A DNA stretch of 64,000 nt. It comes from Unio delphinus. Taxonomy: Eukaryota > Mollusca > Bivalvia > Unionida > Unionidae. The notes below the pieces were generated by a model. That model was not told where the DNA came from and made no database searches. It worked only from the letters and a program-made list of their open reading frames with translations. This document shows positions 13,694 to 25,669 of the stretch, in pieces; the first letter of the stretch is position 1, and each line of letters starts with the position of its first letter. The DNA lies in contig JAQISU010000118.1 of NCBI GenBank assembly GCA_029339505.1, positions 4,818,501 through 4,882,500 of the forward strand. Reading direction: 5' to 3'. A program made the position numbers and the translations under genes.

Positions 13694-14412
13694 GTTACAC
13701 GCACAGGGGTATTCACTTGACCGACGGTGTCAAAACCCTAGCGCGAATCCCGCTGGAAGTCATATATTTTCCCCAAATTTCCAAAGACTTCCATACAATC
13801 TAAGTTGTAAAATGGAAAGTCAGATGTGTCTGTCTTTATTTACTAAATTTTACTCTAATCAATTGGCGACCACAGATGAAACAAATTGCCCAAAAGTCCA
13901 TTAACCGCACTTTTGCATGGTTTTTCTTCATTATCATCAGATTTCCGTACCACCTGCCGGTTATACCATGGAAAATTCACTAGTATTCCCTTTCTAACTG
14001 GGAACTATTTAACTGCGCCGCCCTAGGCCAGTCAATCCACACATTTTCCGGAGTATCACACTTATATAACTGCGCCTATTTTCCACTATGGACACATACA
14101 CGGTATGTACCAAGTCCCAACTTATTGATTCCATTGTATAATTTACTGATTTCCTACCATAAATACTGCCAGTCCCCAACCACAACACTATTACACACCA
14201 CTAGATTTTTTTGGACTATGTTACTAAAAGGGACAGTCATTCGGTTTGGACCTAAATTCACTACTAACGAACCCTAGCATGGTTCAAATTCACTAACACT
14301 CGGCTCTGTGACGTATGCTCCTAATAATTGGCTAATTATTTCGGGCGAGGAATATTTCCATGGCACTGAATACCAAATAATCACACAAATGCATACTCCA
14401 AATTTATTACAG

Positions 14413-14496
<84 letters not shown>

Positions 14497-15071
14497 GAGG
14501 CGGCCCCGCGCGTAAATAAAGGGAGGACTTCTAAAATGATCCAAATCGGGCCTCTTTTTAGCTAAGGCCGTTTCTGGTTAACAACACCCAAACAATACGC
14601 ATGCTTGATGAATGTTGAAATCTGAAAAATCTATACTTGAATTTTGAAGCTTTATTTGCTTTATGTGCTTACCAAAATTAAAATGAGAATTTTGCATACA
14701 ATGTTATGAAAATAAACGGGAAGCCGATAAATTTCACAAAAGAATCGTAGTTCTGTTTCATAAATCTCATGATTGTCCACCTTATTTTCCGGGCTTCAAC
14801 AAATAAGAATATAAACTGGACTTTCATTTAAGCCATAAATATAAGCCATACAGCCAGGGACATCATTTCAATTTTCTCGTGGGGTGGGGTGGGGGGGGGA
14901 GGGATTGATGGAATTGTTAATTGTCGTACATAGGCTACAGCGATTTTATAGAACATGCAAATGCCCCCCCCCCCATGACGTGCCTGCAACAGAGTCTGTT
15001 CACATTTACTCTCATGTTTATGTTTTGCATAATAATACACAATTGCAGTTAAAGCAGAAATGAGACATCAA

Positions 15072-15158
<87 letters not shown>

Positions 15159-15951
15159 AACATGATTGCATGTTGTTGTCATTCGTTGGTCTTGAGAGAC
15201 GATGGAAGTGCGCCCATGAGAGATGTTCTGGTGTAGCCTATGATACATATTACACTCTAAATGTCATTTGGCTAATAAGAATGGTTAGAAAAATCAAAGT
15301 AAAACCTTTTCTTGACAGTTTCTGTTAACTAGCAAGTTTGAAAAAGAATCACTTCTGAAAAATATTGAAATATTAGTGATCTTATAATTTGCTTTGTGCA
15401 ATAGAAATAAATATTAGAATGCATGTATGCAAATTAAAATTTCATAAAGAAAGTGCTAAAATGGGCAAATTTAAGTTGTCAAAAATATTTATATTTTTAA
15501 AGTAAACGAACCTGATAGTATTTTCCCTACAATGATCACTGGCGTTTAAAAAGCAGTTTTCAATCGGTTGAATTTCAGTGATTAACTAAAGTTACGTAAA
15601 TGTGAATACTTACGTTTCTTGACACGTGGGCACCCAGGGTGGAAGTCTAAACGGAAATATCCATTCAGTAGAACCCGAGGCCCAGGGATTAGGCGTTGCA
15701 GTTTCAGGACGATTGTTCGATTGTAAATCAACGTTTGCCATATTTGTCCCGGTATTGCTTCCAAACGTCCCCACGGAGTTTTGTCCCCAATTATTTTGCG
15801 ATGAGCCTGAGCCGCTGTCCCATGAAGACCAATCTGTCAGGGCATTGCCTGCATTGGAGGACGTTCCAGTGCTGGAAAACGGAGATTGACAATAAACCTC
15901 GAAAACTGCTAGAAATAATATTGTATACAACATGAGGATGCTAAGTGGCAT
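9613..15951 (-). CDS. Four-exon gene for a small secreted Cys-rich protein
   Basis: I assemble four minus-strand coding exons: 15614-15951, 13280-13365, 10234-10328 and 9613-9645. They give 183 residues. Each junction has GT/AG borders (donors gtaagt, gtatgc, gtaaaa; acceptors ccccag, gaaag, gctag) and the phases match (2, 1, 0), which is hard to obtain by chance. Exon 1 encodes a hydrophobic signal peptide (MPLSILMLYTILFLAVFEVYC) and a Ser/Asn/Gly-rich, Trp-containing linker. Exon 2 encodes a Cys-rich piece beginning GCPQGTHC. Exons 3-4 encode a six-Cys module with CNNICTC and, at the very C-terminus, CTTNRC before the stop. That spacing recalls pacifastin-like or VWC-like modules. A secreted protease inhibitor or matrix protein is plausible; function is inference. 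Introns hold repeats. UTRs are not defined, and the exon 3 acceptor is the weakest. Confidence 0.55.
10610..10825. repeat. Imperfect (AAT)n microsatellite
   Basis: AAT trinucleotide tract with interruptions in the middle (about 10672-10770), inside the third intron side of the secreted-protein gene region. Confidence 0.95.
11010..12000. repeat. 42-bp minisatellite, ~23 copies
   Basis: A unit of about 42 bp reading 'gaaaatgtctttgt...taaattaatgaaaatatagaatac' is repeated from about 11,010 to 12,000. Variants alternate in blocks: 'tattgt', 'ttttgt', 'gatgt', and a 'gcatatt' form that recurs as a larger block, so there is higher-order structure. Because 42 is divisible by three, the minus strand stays open over many units (11444-11734), giving a 14-residue repeating peptide. 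I regard that as a by-product. Confidence 0.93.
12505..12533. repeat. (TG)n microsatellite
   Basis: Pure TG dinucleotide tract in intronic or intergenic DNA. Confidence 0.95.
12590..12850 (-). mobile_element. tRNA-derived SINE, molluscan style
   Basis: On the minus strand from about 12,850 the sequence carries an intact A box (TAGCCTAGTGG) and an intact B box (GGGTTCGAATCCC, about 12,779-12,791), as in a tRNA head. A body follows with the conserved-looking stretch 'gcgctcagcattac' and 'aatatgactgggtggg'. This head-plus-core structure resembles SINEs described from molluscs; the comparison is from memory and was not searched. It lies between exons 2 and 3 of the secreted-protein gene, in the same orientation. 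Confidence 0.6.
13567..13692. repeat. Alternating purine-pyrimidine tract (CA/CG/TG)
   Basis: A run of (AC)n, then (GC)n with CACG, (AC)n, ATATAC, (GC)n and (GT)n. Almost every step alternates purine and pyrimidine for about 125 bp, and the tract is roughly self-complementary. Such DNA is prone to Z-form or cruciform structure. It lies in intron 1 of the secreted-protein gene. Confidence 0.95.
14415..14494. repeat. (CA)40 microsatellite
   Basis: Pure CA tract of about 40 units in intron 1 of the secreted-protein gene. Confidence 0.97.
15070..15159. repeat. (AAAT)n microsatellite
   Basis: Pure AAAT/ATAA tetranucleotide tract of about 22 units, in intron 1 of the secreted-protein gene. Confidence 0.97.
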
Positions 15952-16716
15952 TGTAAAAGTCCGATTCAGTGAGAATGTACGTCTAAGAAGTCCTTTTTTC
16001 TACAACAACAAGAATATAAGCTCCTTTGCAGAGTGTCGATTCCCAAAGAGTGTTGGGATATAATACGTATACAAACGCCTTGATTACCTTCAACGCATGT
16101 TCGTAGAGCCAAGCCAATGTCTTGTTTTTATACCTATTTGATATAAACACTGAAACATTAAATTCATCAACGACATTAGTGATTGATTTGTGTTTTTCAC
16201 CACAACAGTCATTACATAGATTTTTACAATGTTTCGGCTTTGCAACCATCAAATCAGGCCGAGTTACCAAGACACCAATCTGTCAGTGTCCGAGGTTGTC
16301 TTCGTTTTTGAATGGGGGTGGTAATAACTTGGTAACATAAAATGACCTAACATTAAAGGGCACGGTGCAATGTGAGGTTATTCGTGATGTCCACTGTTAA
16401 TGATAATGGTCACTCCGTCCGAATTCACGTCATAGGAACACGTTCGATTGACGTCATCAGTTGTTTGCTTGTTTCTTGTGTAAATACTATCTTTGACAAC
16501 ATTGCACCTACAAAACAATCGCTTATAGATCTTAAAGTTATTCTGATATCTTCCATTTAAGTCACAAATAAAGTTTATATTTTATGCTCAGAAAAAGGAT
16601 CATTATGATGGGCATCTAAGCGAAAGAAAAAAAATAAAAATCCATTAATACTTTTCAGAAAAGTGACATTAGATATATCGGTGTAAAATGATAATAATAG
16701 AAGTATAATTTAATAG
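15952..16716. other. Upstream of the secreted-protein gene; no gene seen
   Basis: This is where the promoter and 5' UTR of the minus-strand gene starting at 15951 should lie. Short open frames exist on both strands but have no recognisable domain, start context or splice pattern. Confidence 0.4.
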
Positions 16717-16717
16717 A

Positions 16718-16788
<71 letters not shown>

Positions 16789-16800
16789 TAATAATAACAT
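16717..16800. repeat. (AAT)n microsatellite
   Basis: AAT tract ending in a short (CAT)n run. Confidence 0.95.
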
Positions 16801-16983
16801 CATCATCATCTAACGACGATAACACATTTGGTCATAAAAGACACATCTGCTATGTGGTTCTCACATTTTGTAGCAATTTTGCTAAAACGTCATTTGCACT
16901 TACTTAGGTTTCTTTGCGCACGAGCTCAAACAGATTTAAAATGAATGTTACAATGAATAATATGTGCAACTAAAGTGGTTAAT

Positions 16984-17645
16984 AGATAATAATAATAGAT
17001 ATTATAGATACATATTATAGATAATAATAATAGATATTATAGATACATATTATAGATAATAATAATAGATATTATAGATACATATTATAGATAATAATAA
17101 TAGATATTATAGATACATATTATAGATAATAATAATAGATATAATAGATACATATTATAGATAATAATAATAGATATTATAGATACATATTATAGATAAT
17201 AATAATAGATATTATAGATACATATTATAGATAATAATAATAGATATTATAGATACATATTATAGATAATAATAATAGATATTATAGATACATATTATAG
17301 ATAATAATAATAGATATAATAGATACATATTATAGATAATAATAATAGATATTATAGATACATATTATAGATAATAATAATAGATATTATGGATACATAT
17401 TATAGATAATAATAATAGATATTATGGATACATATTATAGATAATAATAATAGATATTATGGATACATATTATAGATAATAATAATAGATATTATAGATA
17501 CATATTATAGATAATAATAATAGATATTATAGATACATATTATAGATAATAATAATAGATATTATAGATACATATTATAGATAATAATAATAGATATTAT
17601 AGATACATATTATAGATAATAATAATAGATATTATAGATACATAA
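16984..17645. repeat. 35-bp minisatellite, ~19 copies
   Basis: A 35-bp unit made only of AGAT, AAT and ACAT words ('agataataataat', 'agatattat', 'agatacatattat') is repeated about 19 times. A few unit variants carry 'ataatag' or 'attatgg'; the 'attatgg' variants are three consecutive units near 17,380-17,465, as expected if the array grew by local duplication. Confidence 0.95.
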
Positions 17646-19180
17646 ATGAGCAAATATTCTTTACATTGGTATATTATTTCTGGTCACAGTGATACAATTC
17701 TGTGTTTGGCGGCTTTAACGTATCATTCCAGCTTATCAAGAAAGAATTTCTTAAATTTTAAAAGTTCTCTTTTTTCTCTCTTTCTTTGTCCTTGCTCTTC
17801 TTTGTCCACTTTATCATTAATCTTCTTTACAGCTTATTTTATGTTATATGAATTAAGGTCGCATGCGCAACTATGTGCTTTCGCGACCAGTTAATGCCTG
17901 AGGGTCGAGCTATTTAACTGGTCGGGACCAAAGGTAACTTTGACTACTCTAGGCTGTGTTGTCGCAGTCTCTCCGGTACTCGCGTTAATGGTAGTCTCGC
18001 CTTAGAGTAACATGTCGGGTCACGGCAATGCAGGAAGGCACCAGGTTGAGGAAAGCTAGTTTGTCAAATTGTTTCACTCTAGTTAAATACATAATCCAAT
18101 CGGTTTTATATCTTATTACTTCTAAAATGAAGTATTAAGTATCTGTGTAATTAGTGAATTGCCAAATAGTTTAGTTGTACTTTACATCAGTGTGAGAATA
18201 GGCCGAGCTTGAAATCAAGATTTCCAACATCTAATCAGAACCCGTGTTACGTAAAAGTAGATAAAGTCCAATGGATCAGCCATGTTTTCGTCGACAATCA
18301 GGTTAGCCTATTTCTGTTTCTCCACCCTCATGGATGTTGCCATTGTTTACGCTTGAAACGCCCGGGTCGCACTTATTTCTAATCTAGTCCAGTTTTACTA
18401 TGGACAGAAAAAATACCAATAATGTGTAAGCCACCTGTGCAATTATATCAAATCCATATAGTCATAGAATTTTTCATCTTTCCTATCAATAAATATTTCT
18501 AGTACATAGTGTACATGTTGTAGGTCCTTAACAAATTTAATTGCTAAAATGTCTTAGCGACATAAATGAGTGTAGTCACTGTTAGGTATTTTAGCTTGTT
18601 AATTTTGAGCGGTGGTTCAAATTGATCAAGTTAGATTTCGAGAAAGAGATTGTTCGAAAAGGGTTCTCGTACCATATGAGAACCCTGGGAAAGGAAAAAT
18701 AAATATAAAAAAACCAACAAATAAAAAATAAAAGTTAGAGTTGGAGTGGGGTGTGTTTGGTGTTATTTCATTTCTTCCTTCTTCTTTTTCTCTTCTTTTC
18801 CCTTTTCTCTTTCCCACTTTCTTCCTACTCGCTTCTTCCCTCTTTCTTTCTTTTTCCTTCTTCCCTCCTTTTTTTTCCCTTTCTTTTTACTTTTTCTTTT
18901 CGGTTGGCTGGTGTTATGTTTCCTTCAGCTATCACTATTTGATCCCGGTGTCCTCATCACATTTGTATTTATCTTGCCACTTGTCGGTTGACTGGTTTTA
19001 CCGTACCTACATTGTGCCACTACTTAGTGTAATGTTCTCTGTTGTTTTGTTTCCTCTTCTCCCTCTTCCCTTTCTCCCATTTCTTCCTTTTTTCCTCGCA
19101 TTACAATGTTTATATTATCCTCCCCCTTTCCCTTCCTTTCCCCTTTTCTCTTTTATTTTATACATTTATTTTAGGGTAAT
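17646..19180. other. No gene seen; polypyrimidine tract
   Basis: Non-coding. A strongly C/T-rich stretch lies at about 18,770-18,905 and again near 19,035-19,160. Long frames across it (such as 18741-19208) are low-complexity Phe/Ser/Leu strings and not genes. The right part may belong to the 3' UTR of the adjacent minus-strand LINE fragment. Confidence 0.5.
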
Positions 19181-19435
19181 GTTAATTGGTTCTGCTTTTT
19201 TAAGCTAGCATACTATCCGCTCTGGTCCCTTTAACCGATATGGCCTCGTTATTTATTTATTTATTTGGTAGTTATAATATTTATTTTTTGTCTGTTTATT
19301 TAAGGCATTGTTACGTGGGTCTGCTTTTGAGCTAGCGGTGTTATTATCTGCTCTGGCCCCTTGATTGATAAATATTAACTCAATGGCAATGTTTATGTTT
19401 ATTTATTTATTTGATAGTTTTGATATTTATATTTT
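19180..19435. repeat. Tandem duplication of ~125 bp in LINE 3' region
   Basis: Two diverged copies, about 19,180-19,300 and 19,310-19,435. Each has 'tctgctttt...gagctagc', 'ctctggtccc/ctctggcccc' and '(ttta)n tttggtag/gatagtt'. They sit just beyond the RNase H-coding fragment on the minus strand and are probably its 3' UTR. Confidence 0.6.
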
Positions 19436-20350
19436 GTGTTTTATGTCTATTGATTTTAGGTAATTAAGTATATTTATATAGGTAGCATTTACGTTTTTGT
19501 TATACCTTTTATCTAGAATTTGGGTTAAATGACGTAAATGAGTCAAGTTTTCTTTGTTGTAGTTGGAGGACGGTACGTTGTCGATGGTATTTGTGACATA
19601 TATTGAATACATGTTCCAATGTTTCAGTTTCTGGACAGTGTGGACATTTATCCGGCGTGGGTCCTGTACTTATATGTTTCATAAAGCTGCCATTTAGTAG
19701 TGTTTTACCTGTACTGATTAAGTTGATGATTTTAATATCAATGGCTGCCAGGCTTTTTGGTAAACGTTGGGTTCTAGTGACCTCTTTTTGTAGTTGGTAT
19801 AGATGTCTACCCTTTGTGGAGTTTTCCCATTGTTGTTGCCATTTATTATTAATTCTGTCCCTGACTTGACTATATAGTTCCTGAGTGTTGTACTGTACGG
19901 GTTCAATTTGGTCTTTCATCAGACTGCTTTTTGCTGCTTTGTCTGCTTTTTCATTTCCAAGCAAATTGATGTGAGATGGCACCCACAAGAAGTGTATGGT
20001 TTGGTGTGATTTATCTGCTTCCCTGATGGTCAGCATAGTGTCCTCTAGCAGGTTTTGTCTACTTTTGGAACTACATGTCTCAATACTTTCAAGTACACTA
20101 AGTGAGTCTGTTATGATGACGTACTGTTTTTGATTTTGTGTTACTATCCATTTTAGGGCTCGGTTGATGGCCCAGAATTCCGCGGTATATATGGAACAGT
20201 CATCCGGTAGTCTTGTCGTAAATGTGATCTGATGTTCTGGGATCACTACCGCTGCAGCCGTTCTATGTAGTTCTTTAGATTTTGAGCAGTCAGTATAGAT
20301 TTTTACATATCCATCATAGTTGTTGTTGACGAGACTTTGTACTTGTGTTA
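19436..20350 (-). pseudogene. LINE fragment: RNase H and C-terminal zinc motif
   Basis: The minus-strand frame 19509-20246 (extendable upstream without an ATG to about 20,345) encodes an RNase H domain. Visible are an AEFWAI block, a TDSLSVLESI block and WVPSHINLLGNEKADKAAK. Upstream, IYTDCSK replaces the usual YTDGS. A C-terminal CPHCPETETLEHVFNIC motif matches the zinc motif seen after RNase H in I-clade LINEs. It is the 3' part of an element related to, but distinct from, the longer LINE next door and in the same orientation. It is 5'-incomplete, so not functional. It may be the far arm of a copy interrupted by the neighbouring insertion. Confidence 0.75.
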
Positions 20351-20369
20351 ATGTGATATAGATAGATAG

Positions 20370-21800
20370 ATATCATTTGTTTAAAGTGATTCGTCCCGAG
20401 GGCTCTTATCACTGTTTTATCCGTTAATGGACGGTTATTTACTTTATCCTGAGGGTGGGAATGGAGCCGCCACCCTGCAGGCGTTTATGTGTTCATGGAA
20501 CACTATTTACTTAGGCCGTCACATCGGAGTAGCTATTAAGCTACTACTGTGTGATTGTAGGGCCACATGCCATATGAGTGGGAATAGCTCCAGCACACAC
20601 TCATATTTGTTCATTCTGTTTCTGTTTGGTCGTTCTGGGCGTGTTAAGCACGTGTAGTTGCTGCGGCTGTTTAGTGGGCGAGGCGAAGTGCCTGGCAGGG
20701 GCTGCTTCTATGGACGTTTCCTATCCCTATTTATATACTCTGTGCTGTTTTTTGAGTGTACAACGTTTGTGTAACAGTGTTTTATAATGTGAGGTGCTCG
20801 GTGTGTATTTATGTGTTTTTGTTTTCCTAATATTTTTTATGTGCAACCTTGTGTTGCTGTGTCTGATGATCTGGTTTTTGATCACCTTATATACACTATT
20901 TGGGGTTCTGATTAAGCCATATCTCTTAAGTTATTTGGTTAGCTTTGCAGCTTTGTGCTGCTGGGCCTGATAGTCTTGGGTTTTTGACTACCTTATATGT
21001 TCTAATTTTGCTGGGCCTGAATTAATTTCTTCCTTATTCTATTTGGTGTGCGACCTTGTGTCGCTGGACCTGATAGTCTTTGGACTTTTAGACTACCTTA
21101 TATGTTCTTAATTTGGGGTCTCTATCATATTTCTCTACCTAGTTATAGTGCTCCGGTCTCGGTGCACCTGTTGGTTCTATTTAAGCTTTTAAGTTATTGA
21201 TACGTATGTTTTTTAACACTGTACACTTGGTTGTACTCCTAATGAGAAAGTGTCTAGAGAAAGAAGGAGGTAGAGTAGAGTGTTGACCTACGTCCTTACT
21301 GCCTATGATGTTTTTTATTCTTGCGTCACCTTGTTATTTCTTGAGATGTTATTTATTGGGTATTTTAATTCTGTTTTTTATGACCTGTTAGTGTTGTGAA
21401 TCTTGTTTCCCTTTTTAGTTTTATTGTGACCCTATTTCCATATTTGATTTGGCCCTTGATTTAGTTCAGGTGTGTGGTTCGGTTACTAGGCAGTAGCAAT
21501 GGATCCCTGCGGGAAGTGTCCCGGGCCGTTAAGCGACACGTCAAGGATTATCCACTACCATACCCAGTTTCCTCCCCTCGGCACGGTCCGTGAGGCGCAG
21601 CCCCCAGGCACTGACAAAGGGCCTTTGCCGCAATAGCGGGGGCCGTTAAGCGACACGTCAAAGGTATCCCTTGTTAGACCCAGTTTCCACACCCCGGAGA
21701 TGACCGTTTCTTGTTTCCCTGTCCTAAAGGGGCTTGTTTAATTTATTATAGGTAAGTATTAGGGTCCTTTTTATGTTGTAAGTAGGGGTTAATATTAGAT
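20370..21800 (-). other. LINE 3' UTR with internal repeats
   Basis: No coding frame. There are three diverged copies of a block near 20,858, 20,952 and 21,055 ('gctg...cctgatRRtcttgg...gactaccttatat'). A second repeat, 'gggccgttaagcgacacgtcaa', occurs near 21,523 and 21,638, each followed by 'cccagtttcc'. The region lies between the RT/RNase H frame and the (TATC)n tail. Confidence 0.6.
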
Positions 21801-21803
21801 AAT

Positions 21804-24800
21804 TTAGATATTCCCTATTTTTTCTATGTTTTGCAGAAATTCCAACATATTCCTATGTGTCATTAGCATGTTGGGATTTGTATTTTGTATAATTTCTGGG
21901 TATGTATATGGGGCTTTGATATTCTGTTGTTTTGATCTGAATTTGTCCCTTTCTTTTTTGGTTTTTCTACAATTGTTGAAGATATGATGTAGATCTTCCG
22001 GGGTATTACAATTGTAGCAGTTTATATTATGAGGAAAGGGTCCTATATATTTTCCCATGCTGTTGGCCAGCTTGGTTTTTCCTAAAGTTATCCTATTGAT
22101 GATTGTCTGTTCTTTAGGTGAGCCCTTGGGCGGTTTTCTGTGCCTATTTACTTCCTTAACAGTACTATACAACACTCTCCCTTTTGTACTAGTGTCCCAA
22201 TCATGTTGCCATTTTATATCTATTTGGGTGTTTATTATACTGTAGAGTTCGGTTGTGCTATAGTGCAGTGGCTCGAAATTTGGTTCGTGTAGTTTTTCCT
22301 TGGCGAGTTTGTCGGCCATTTCGTTACCCTTAATTTCGATGTGGGATGGTATCCACATGAATTCTACAATAGTATTTCCGTTATTTAGTTGTTTTAGTTT
22401 GGCGTTTATTTGATTGAGAAAATCTTCCCTGCATTTGGTGGTATTTGTTTGAATTGAAGAAAGGACGCTAAGCGAGTCACTAATAATTACTGTCTTGTTA
22501 GGTTTGAATTCTTCAATCCATTGTAATGATTTTAGGATGGACCAGAATTCAGCTGTGTAAATAGAGCAGTGGTCTGGGAGACGTCTGCCTATTTGGACTT
22601 TAAGCTCTGGTATGACCATTGCAGCAGCTGTTCTGTATGGGTTTGTAATTTTTGATCCATCCGTATATATTTTGGTATATTGTTGGTATTGAGTATTTAT
22701 AATGTTTAAGGCTTCTATTTTGAGATTGAGTTCTTGGTTTTGTTTATTGCCTTTTTTAGTTAGGGAGGTGTTGACTTTAGATTGTACGTTGTTCCAAGGT
22801 TCGTGTTCGTACACTACGTTATGTTCTAATGGGATCAGTTCTACTGGTAATATTGTTTTTAATAGATGATATTGTTTTCCCATGGGTAGTTTTTGTTTCA
22901 AGCTTTTCCTGAATGGGATGTTGGTTTTATTTATGGCCAGGAGGGTGGGGTGTGTTTTGGGGTTGGTGGACAACCGTGCTGCATATTTTAGAAGGAGCTC
23001 TTGCCGTCTCAAGTGTAGGGGCAACTCTCCCGTCAAGACGTGCAGCTCGGCTGTCGATGTTGTGTTTAGAGCTCCGGTACATTTTAATAGTGCCGCTCTT
23101 TGTATTTGATCTAATTTTTTAAGTTGTGTTAAGGAGGCCGATGAGTAGACTTGGCATCCATAATCTAATTTAGATCTTACCAGGGCTCTATATAATTTTA
23201 GAGATGTTTCTTGGTCAGCACCCCAATGTGTGCCTTTAAGACTTTTTATTAAGTTTAGTTCCCGGCTACATCTATTAACTAAGTCCTCTATGTGGTACGC
23301 CCATGTGAGATGTTGGTCATAGTACATACCCAGAAATTTTGCTACTTTAACAAATTTTATTTCCTGATCCTGTATTGTTAATTTAGGATATTTTATGTTT
23401 CGTCTGTATGGGGTGAACAGTACGGCTACCGTTTTTTGGTGCGATAGTTTAAATCCCCATTGATTAGCCCAATTTCCAATATTGTTAAGGCTGGTTTGAA
23501 TTTCAGAGATGTTTTTGTGGTTGGAGGGGTTTCCTGCTCTCCATAGGCCACCATCGTCAGCAAATTGTGACAATTCAACTTTGGTAGTTGCCAAATTTTT
23601 ATCTAAGTCATTTGTCATTATGTTAAAGAGGGTGGGGCTGAGTACACTTCCTTGTGGAGTTCCGTTTTCAAGGGAGTGTTTCTCAGAGTAAGTTGCCCCT
23701 ACCCTAGTTGTAATTGTGCGGTTTGTTAAGAAATCTTGGATAAAGTTAAACATTCGTCCAGTAATGCCATAATTATTTAATTTGGCTATAAGGCCTTTGG
23801 TCCATACTAGATCGAATGCTTTCTCGAGATCGAGAAAAACCGCAATGAGGTTTCTGCTCTGTTTTTGTTGTGAGTTAAATGCTAGTTTGATAGCAGTTTC
23901 AAGTCTTACGAGTTGGTCTGTGGTGGAGCGCTTGTTTCTGAATCCACATTGATTTTCTGAGATGAGGTTATTTTTCGTAAGATGTGACTTGATTCTATTG
24001 TTTATGATAGTTTCCATGATTTTACAGATGTTGTTTGTTAGAGAGATGGGCCTGTAAGAATTGATATCATGGCTGTCTTTGTTAGGTTTTAGGATGGGTA
24101 TGACTATCGCATGTTTCCATTTAATTGGTAGTTTTCCTGTGTCCCATATTTTATTTAGGAATTTTAGTATTATTTTAACTATGTTTGGTGGTAATTGTTT
24201 ATATATAATATACCCTATTTTATCTTCCCCAGGTGAAGTTTCTTTTTTGTTTTAAGAGCCTGATCCCATTCATATTTTGTTATATCGTTATTTAAAGTGG
24301 AATCCTTGGTTCCCAGGTCTTGGAATATTTGTGGGTTTGCTCTTTCTTCAATGGCTTTATGTAATTGGAAGTCTTTTGTATGATTGCTGCTTTTGCTCAT
24401 ATTAGTAAAGTGTTTAGCTAGTAAGTTAGTTTGATCTTTATCACTGGTTGTATTGCTTAATTTAGGGGTATTGTTGGTATTTTTACCTCTAATCCTTTTG
24501 ATCTTATCCCATACTTGTTTAGAATTTGTTTTGTGGTTGAGTGTACCACAGTAGGCTTGCCAGGTTTCCATTTTTGCTTGTTTGATTAGCTTTTTTAATT
24601 TTAGAGTGAGATTTTTGTATTCCATGAAGTGCGTAGTAACTTTGGATCGTTTAAATTTATTTAGTGCTTTGTTTTTAGCCTGCTGGGTTGTTTTAATTTC
24701 GTCATTCCACCAGGGCACACTAAGTTTTGGTGCCTTATAAGTAGTGGTTGGAATGCTGTTGGATGCTGCTTTATTAATGACATTAGTAATGTTTTCATAG

Positions 24801-25669
24801 TATTGGTCTATGTCATTTGATTCTATCTGGGTAGTATCTTCATCATTTAACATTTGTTTAAATAAGTCCCAGTCTGCTTTTTTATAGTTCCACCTGGGGT
24901 TGTTGTTTTGGACCTGTGACTGCACCGTCATTTGCAGGGTGGTGATAATTAGGAAGTGGTCACTGCCCATGGGGTCAGATTGATCCACCTCCCACTCCGC
25001 CACTTGTGCTAGTGTTTTTGTACATAGGGTGAGGTCAATGGCGGACAAGGCACCGTTTATCGGATTCAGTCGTGTTCCGGCGCCATCATTTAATATGGTC
25101 AGTGCTGATGTATTGGGCCAAGCCTCAATCAACCTGTCCCTAGTGTCCGTCATCTTCCCCCCCCCCCCCCCCCACCGCTTATTATGTGCATTGAAATCTC
25201 CGCATATGACAGTGCGCTCACTGGTGATTATGGTATTTAGGGTTAATAATATTTGTTCGTTGCTTAGAGCGTTATTAGTTCCTGGGTCATAAAAATTGAT
25301 GATCTGTAAGTCATAGTTTCCCATTTTGATTTTTAGTGATTGTACCTCTACATGTGAGTTAGTTATTTCTTTTGCTGTTATAGGTACTAGTTCTATAGAT
25401 TTTATGGTGTTTTTTACATAAATGGCTAGTCCTCCCCCCGGTCCCTCTTTGCGTTGTTGGAGGTACCCTGGGGCGTATCCCATTATATTTGGCAATGTTT
25501 TGGTTTTGTTCGTTAGCCTTGTTTCTTGAATGCAGAGGATATCTGGTTTGATTTTGGAGTTGATTAATTTAAGTTTTAGTTCATTCAAGTTGGTTGATAT
25601 TCCTCTAGCATTCCATTGCCATATAGAAACATTTCCATTAGTTGTGTTAGCCATTTCTAATGGGGTCAT
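21804..25669 (-). pseudogene. LINE ORF2: APE endonuclease, RT, RNase H (frameshifted)
   Basis: Two minus-strand frames make one ORF2. The first (24215-25669, 484 aa) is an APE-type endonuclease: NARGIS near residue 20, IQETRL near 47, VICGDFNAH near 155 and GSDHFLII near 237. The second (the 737-aa frame ending at 21804, open upstream to about 24,240) is the RT: FLDLEKAFD, GTPQGSVLSP and the catalytic QFADDGG. RNase H (IYTDGS, AEFWSI, SDSLSV, WIPSHIEIKGNEMAD) and a CYNC...HH...C zinc motif follow. The frames change at a run of six A near 24,250, so a one-base indel splits the endonuclease from the RT. ORF2 begins 23 bases inside the end of ORF1, in a different frame. Confidence 0.85.

Noticed and set aside
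13480..14565. His/Thr and Cys/Val repeat ORFs
   Set aside because: Translations of CA/TG dinucleotide tracts.
18741..19208. 155-aa plus-strand hydrophobic ORF
   Set aside because: Phe/Ser/Leu/Pro-only translation of a polypyrimidine tract.
25029..25292. Plus-strand ORF in the LINE
   Set aside because: Antisense of the APE endonuclease; includes a poly-C run.
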